NCBI RefSeq assembly: GCF_001039355.2
Contig: NW_019776090.1
Location: 18,705 to 82,704, forward strand
Direction of reading: 5' to 3'
DNA: 64,000 nucleotides
DNA from: Lingula anatina
Lineage: Eukaryota > Brachiopoda > Lingulata > Lingulida > Lingulidae
Part shown: piece by piece, positions 58,190 to 64,000 of the stretch
Numbering within the stretch: position 1 is the stretch's first letter
Layout: each line of letters opens with the position of its first letter
The notes under the pieces: generated by a model
What the model saw: only the letters and a program-made list of their open reading frames with translations
What the model was told of the DNA's origin: nothing
The model's database searches: none
Position numbers and translations under genes: made by a program

Positions 58190-59690
58190 TCGATTTGTAC
58201 CGCTCACGATGACACATAAAGCAGTGTAATAAACACTTCACGTTAAATGACCATTCAAGAAGGGAGTACGCTAGAAGGTTGTGAAAATGATTGTACACGT
58301 TGCGCAATCGACACTCATTAGCGACACGAAAGCGTGAGCCGCGAGCACTCATTTTATGCTCCTGGGACGAAGGTTGGGGGACGGGAGCATATGGGGTACG
58401 TACGGGGTCTGATCTCGTAATTATCTCATGTATAGATCTGTGACCAGGTTTTCCCGCTGCTTGATTCACATCGCTAAAGACATAAAGACAGAAATTAAAT
58501 TCTTCACCCTTAAACCCTTTACTTAAAATGCTCATTTCAAAAATATATTAAATTGTCCGCACAGAAAATCCATTCTGCCCTCAACGTAGACTCTACAATA
58601 TGCATTGCAGGCATCAAGGAGAAAACTTCCATTACATGAAAAATAAAAATATAAATTAGACCTATTTCTATAACATAAATATATAGATAGAGTTTTTTTA
58701 AATTTAGGTGTGACCTTCCTGTCTGAGAGCTTAGCGTCAAATGAACACAGCTCTAAATGCCGCATGCGCAGCACTACTAATATTGTGTCACTACAAAGCG
58801 AGAGTCTCCTGCGCAACCATGAGTGTCTCTGCAACTGCAATTCATTAAATTCAAAGTCGTTGAAATATATTTTATGAACAGTGGCTTTCAGAGGCATTGG
58901 TGCCCGCTATTCCACACTAACGCACCCCACGCCTTGGTTTATGTCTCTGTATCAAATACAGCAGCAACCACACTAAGGTTCTATTGTCAAAACGCGTTAT
59001 GTCAATACCGCTGCATGACTTTCATTCAAACGATTCAATTGACTAAGTTCACTTTGGGTCAACCTAGCAATACCGTGTTATTATAAGGCAAATATCGCTC
59101 GAAATCACGACAGTTCGATAACTAAAATGTTAGTAATGAACAGATAAGTGTTTATGACATAAGAGCTTGATGCTAAGATAGAGATAGCGCATATTACTGG
59201 ATCAAAGGAATCGATTTTGGAAATATGTGAGGAACTGTAAATATTTTATGAAGCAGCACTTTTTACGTCAACAACATCACCTGACAACTTTTGACGGGCG
59301 CCATTTTATTTACCTCCCCAGAGAAATATCTTGACGGGATTCAAGGACAAAAGTCATTTTAAAAACTTAATGTAAAGAAGACCTGTCCTAGTAAAGTGAA
59401 AAGATGAGTGAAAAAACCAGTGAGTGAGAATTCACCGCATAAAGAAGCCCACTGGCATTTTATTCACCTTCCCAGAGAAAAATCTTGACGGAATTCAAGG
59501 ACAAAGGTCACTTTCAAGACTTAATGTAAAATATGACTTGACTTTAGCATGTGAACTGTACTTGAAAGCCTGCAAACGTTGGTTTTATCTGCAGTGTAGA
59601 GACAATCTTGAATTGATGACGTTTTTGTCAAGAATTGGTTGTGAAATCGGCCACTGAACGTTCGAGATTTAAAAGGTAGAGTATGAGGCT
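58190..59690. repeat. Dispersed repeat R, copy 3
   Basis: Matches the first two-thirds of R copies 1 and 2: GGAGCATATGGGGTA, CCGCATGCGCAGCACTACT, CAACCTAGCAATACCGTG and GGCGCCATTTTATT. The fragment TTCACCTTCCCAGAG...GACGGAATTCAAGG appears twice here (59285 and 59465), an internal duplication of about 180 bases. A short + frame (59424-59657) ends LSRIGCEIGH with a stop at the same place in copies 1 and 2. Confidence 0.8.
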
Positions 59691-62600
59691 TATATCTATA
59701 ATATTAAGGCTTTCTACTACATCTATATATAATTATTTTCAAAAAAAAAAATTCATCTTACAAAACATTGCAAGTTTCAATTTACTTCAAGCTAACATAT
59801 AAAAATACGTCCTACCCACACTGGACAATAGAAGTGTCACCCCTACTGAACCAATACTTTGGGGGAGATAGATTACTGTGGAATGACATGCTCCTGGTAT
59901 CATTTTATTAACATCAAATTTCACAAAAGAAACGGTTCTGACTAAACAATTCAACTGTATCGCTATTCTGACATTGCTTATATTCCGCCTCTTCAGGTTT
60001 ATAACTTTGATTACTCTGATTCAGGGTGTGAAACTTCTATTGTCCAGTGTGTGTACATATACCGGTACCTTGGCACACACACAGGCACACACACACACAC
60101 ACACACANAAAAGGGGCGGTTCTTTCGAACCCCCCGAACCCCCTCTGGCTACGGGCCTGGTTTATATGGCATAAGGACTTGATGCTAAGATAGAAATAGC
60201 GAATTTTACTGGATTCAGGATATCAATCTTGGAAATATGTGAGGAACTGTAAATATTTTGAGATTCGGCATTATATACGTCAACAACGTCACCTGGCAAC
60301 TTTCGACGGGCGCCATTTTATTTACCTCCCCAGAGAAAAATCTTGACTGAATTCAAGGACAAACGCCATTTTAAAGACTAAATATAAAATATAACTTGAC
60401 TTTAGCATGTGAACTGTACTTGGCAACCTGCAAACGTTGTTTTTATCTGCGGAGTAGAGACGATCTTGCTTCGATGAAGACTTTTTAAGAATTGGATGTG
60501 AAATCGGCGGCTGAAAGTTCTAGGTTTTAAAAGTACAGTATGACGCTTATTTTTACCCCGTCCTAATCTATTGTGAAATCGGCCTCTGAATGTTCGAGAT
60601 TTTAAAGTTACAGCTGTACAGTATGAGGCTTATATCTAATATTAAGGCTTGCTACTACATCTATATATAACAATTTTCAAAAAAAAAATTTTCATCTTAC
60701 AAAACATTGCAAGTTTCAATTTACTTCAAGCTAACACAGAAAAATACGTCCTACCCACACTGGACAATAGAAGTGTCACCCCTCATTAACCAATACTTTG
60801 GGGGAGATAAATTCCTGGGGAATGACATGCTCCTGGTATCATTTTATTAACATCAAATTTCACAAAAGAAACGGTTCTGACTAAACAATTCAACTGTATC
60901 GCTATTCTGACATTGCTTACATGTATATTCCGCCTCTTCAAGTTAATAACTTTGATTACTTTGATTCAGGGTGCGAAACTGCTATTGTCCAGTGTGTGTA
61001 CATATACCGGTACCTTGGCACACACACACACACACACACATGAAAAAATTAAGATCTTTTTCTAATAATCTTTTCCCACCTTTTACACTATCTGTAAGTA
61101 AATTATTTATGTTGTAATAATCATAACGTTTTTACATCTCCGCCCCAACAGAACTAGAAAACACGGTATTGAGATTTATAACTGGTATGAGGCAGGTCGT
61201 TTTTATTATGTTGCTGGAATGATGCCCGGGGTTTGATAGTGAAGACACTTATAAGTTTTTTATCTGTAAAAGATCATAAAGTTTTGTATTAGTTATCAAA
61301 TGTTAACAAGTCTTTAACTGTTAGATTTCATTATCGTTGTTTATATATATATATTGTTAATGTCTGAGTGTCAGAGGAGTGAGTGAGAGGGATGTTTAAA
61401 TAGTCATTGATCAAATTGTATTTTACTTTTTACTTTATTTTACTTTGGAGAAATCCAATTTAAAAACTTCATCCAGGCTTTAGATTTTATGGCATAAATG
61501 CAGCTACCAATCGGCCTTATGTCCTTAAACAATGATTGAAAACAAATCCCAGAACAGTACCTTATATTATCTTAAGTGACGCTTTATTAAATGCATGTTT
61601 ATAAAAGAGTGGCTTTCAGACACATATTGGTGCCCTCTATTCCACACTCACGCACCCCACACCTTGATTTCTCACGTGGATCACGTGTACAGGACATGTC
61701 CCTGTGTTAAGAACAGCAGAAATTGCACAAAGCTTTTACTTTCAAAGCGCTTAATGTCAATACCGTTGCATGCTTTTCATTAAGACGACTCAATTGACTA
61801 AGTTCACTTTAGGTCAAACAACAATATCGTGTTATTATTAGGCAAACTTCGCTCAAAATCGGCAAAGTTTGCTAACTCACAGTTAGTTTATATGGCATAA
61901 GGACTTGATGCTAAGATAGAGATAGCGTATTTTACTGCATCCAGGGAATCAATCTTGGAAATATGTGAGGAACTGTAAATGTTTTGAGATTCGGCATTAT
62001 ATACGTCAACAACGTCACCTGGCAACTTTCGACGGGTGCTATTTTATTTACCTCCCCAGAGAAAAATCTTGACGGAATTCAAGGACAAACGCCATTTTAA
62101 AGACTTAATATAAAACATAACTTGACTTTAGCATGTGAACTGTACTTGGCAACCCGCAAACGTTGTTTTTATCTGCGGAGTAGAGACGGTCTTGCTTCGA
62201 TGAAGACTTTTTAAAAATTGGATGTGAAATCGGCCGCTGAACGTTCTAGGTTTTAAAGGTACAGTATGAGGCTTATTTTTACCCCGTCCTATTCTATTGT
62301 GAAATCGGCCACTGAACGTTCGAGATTTTAAAGTTACAGCTGTACAGTATGAGGCTTATATCTAATATTAAGGCTTGCTACTACATCTATATATAACAAT
62401 TTTCAAAAAAAAAAAAAAAATTTCATCTTACAAAACATTGCAAGTTTCAATTTACTTCAAGCTAACACAGAAAAATACGTCCTACCCACACTGGAAAATA
62501 GAAGTGTCACCCCTACTGAACCAATACATCGGGGGAGATAAATTACTGTGGAATGACATGCTCCTGGTATCATTTTATTAACATCAAATTTCACAAAAGA

Positions 62601-63290
62601 AACGGTTCTGACTAAACAATTCAACTGTATCGCTATTCTGACATTGCTTATATTCCGCCTCTTCAGGTTTATAATTTTGATTACTCTGATTCAGGGTGCG
62701 AAACTGCTATTGTCCAGTGTGTGTACATATACCGGTACCTTGGCACACACACACACACACACACACATGAAAAAATTAAGATCTTTTTCTAATAATCTTT
62801 TCCCACCTTTTGTACTATCTGTAAGTTAATTATTTATGCTGTAATAATCATAACTTTTTTACATCTCCGCCCCAACAGAACTAGAAAACACGGTCTTGAG
62901 ATTTATAACTGGTCTGAGGCAGGTCGTTTTATTACATATGTATGTTGCTGAAATGATGCCCGGGGTTTGATAGTGAAGACACGTAATATTTTTTTTATCT
63001 GTTTTACAGGTAGATCATTAAATGTTTTGCATTAGTTATCAGATGTTAACAAGTCTTTAACTGTTAAATTTCGTTATCGTTGTTTATATATACTGTTAAT
63101 GTCTGAGTGTTGGTGTGAGGAGTGAGTGAGAGAGATGTTTATTTAGTTAATTATCTAATTGTATTTTTCTTTTGGAGAAATCCAATTAAAAAACTTCATC
63201 CAGGCTTTAGATTTTCTCGACTAAATGCAGCTACCAGTCGGCCTTATGCTTTTAAACAATGATTGAAAACAAATCCCAGAACAGTACTCT
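59690..63290. repeat. Tandem units of repeat R (copies 4 and 5, about 1.7 kb each)
   Basis: The block AAAACATTGCAAGTTTCAAT ... TACATATACCGGTACCTTGG plus a (CA)n tract occurs at 59760-60108, 60700-61040 and 62430-62767. ATGGCATAAGGACTTGATGC occurs at 60168 and 61890, so a unit of about 1.73 kb is tandemly repeated. The (CA)n at 60062-60107 ends in an N and is followed by a foreign C/G-rich patch (60111-60160), probably another small insertion or assembly join. No coding capacity. Confidence 0.85.
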
Positions 63291-64000
63291 TATCTATCTA
63301 CATGTATCTCTTATCTATATAATCTAAAGTGACGCTTAATTAAATACATGTTTATAAAGAGTGATTCCAGACGCATTGGTGCCCGCTATTTTACACTCAC
63401 GTACTCCAATCTTAGATTTCTCACTTGGTTCACGTACACAGCACATGCCCCTGTGTTAAGTACAGTTTCAGCAGCAACCATACAAAGGTTCTATTGTCAA
63501 AACCCGTAATGTCAGTACCGATGCATGCCTTTCATTCAAGCGATTCAATTGACTAAGTTCACTTTGGGTCAACCTAGCAATACCGAGTTATTATAAGGCA
63601 AATATCGCTCGAAATCGCTAAAGTTCCATAACCAAATTGTTAGTAAAGAACAGATCAGTGTATATGACATAAGGATTTGATGCTAAGACAGAAGTACTAC
63701 ATACAGGGTAATTGTTACTGGGTCAAAGCAGGGGCGGATTTAGGCCGTCTTCTGGGTCTTCTGGAAGACGGTCAGATTTTCATGTTTACATTGACGGGTG
63801 TCTAATTTTTTCTGTCGAAAGACGGTCAAAAATGGAGGACGAATCAACAAAAATAATTTGGAAGACTGTCAGAAAATTTATCTGGATCCGCCCCTGCAAA
63901 GGAATCAATCTTGGAATTATAAGAGAAATGCGTGAAACTGAAAATATTTAATGACTCAGCATTATTTACGTAAACAACATCACCTGACGACTTTCGACGG
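63290..64000. repeat. Repeat R copy 6, interrupted by a MITE and cut by the window end
   Basis: Continues the tandem series: TTGGTGCCCGCTATT, CAACCTAGCAATACCGAG, TTGATGCTAAGACAG, and CACCTGACGACTTTCGACGG at the last base. The MITE at 63729-63896 splits the conserved GGATCAAAGGAATC site. Confidence 0.85.
63729..63896. mobile_element. 168-bp MITE (CAGGGGCGG...CCGCCCCTG) with a CAAAG target duplication
   Basis: The ends CAGGGGCGGATTTAG and TGGATCCGCCCCTG are inverted repeats. The left flank ends GTCAAAG and the right flank starts CAAAGGAATC, while uninterrupted sister copies (for example near 42473) read ATCAAAGGAATC; the insertion therefore duplicated CAAAG. It is the same family as 20305-20474, in the opposite orientation. 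Confidence 0.9.

Noticed and set aside
58146-58897. Minus-strand frames of 121-129 codons
   Set aside because: Lie in repeat R copy 3 and are not kept open in copies 1 and 2.

Overview
The window is animal nuclear DNA: AT-rich, with spliced genes (GT/AG introns), many microsatellites, small inverted-repeat transposons and two assembly gaps (36100-36636 and 51318-51674). The protein families (a CACHD1/alpha2-delta-like membrane protein, and a DZIP3-type HEPN plus NACHT immune-type NTPase), together with the low GC and repeat-rich texture, suggest a marine invertebrate, most likely a lophotrochozoan such as a mollusc. That assignment is inference; no species can be named from the sequence.

Region 1 (1-35.3 kb, + strand) is one gene that enters from the left edge. 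I could splice 56 exons by reading frame and phase, giving about 2,900 residues in the window. The order is: the dCache-type extracellular region of a CACHD1/calcium-channel alpha2-delta-like protein, a short Cys-rich linker, seven consecutive copies of a five-exon module (a 31-residue PSI-like Cys-rich piece plus four pieces that read as two SEA/ferredoxin-like alpha/beta folds), a Ser/Thr-rich mucin-like stalk, one transmembrane helix and a cytoplasmic tail of about 98 residues. All seven modules have the same intron phases, and six of the seven PSI exons are exactly 96 bp. The longest intron (8445-15556) holds an antisense nested gene (10169-11661, - strand) that may be a degenerate phospholipase D-like protein.

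Region 2 (34.4-45.9 kb) has no gene I can support. It holds a tandem repeat running into gap 1, a CAACGTTG-type palindromic satellite, two diverged copies of a 2.5-kb repeat (37.3-39.95 kb and 41.7-44.3 kb) that each carry a decayed minus-strand GIY-YIG/Penelope-like endonuclease remnant, and a 0.9-kb foldback element.

Region 3 (45.9-55.1 kb, + strand) is a seven-exon NLR-like gene: an N-terminal DZIP3-type HEPN domain with the R-x5-H motif, a linker made of small phase-1 exons including two duplicated SR-rich exons, then one large exon with a NACHT NTPase and degenerate leucine-rich repeats. An inverted-repeat element containing gap 2 sits in its last intron.

Region 4 (55.1-64 kb) is non-coding as far as I can see: a 3' flank with a CAG...CTG inverted-repeat element, then further copies of the 37-44 kb repeat family arranged as tandem units that run off the window end. 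One unit is interrupted by a 168-bp MITE that is also present, inverted, in an intron of the first gene. The repeat family therefore flanks the NLR gene on both sides.
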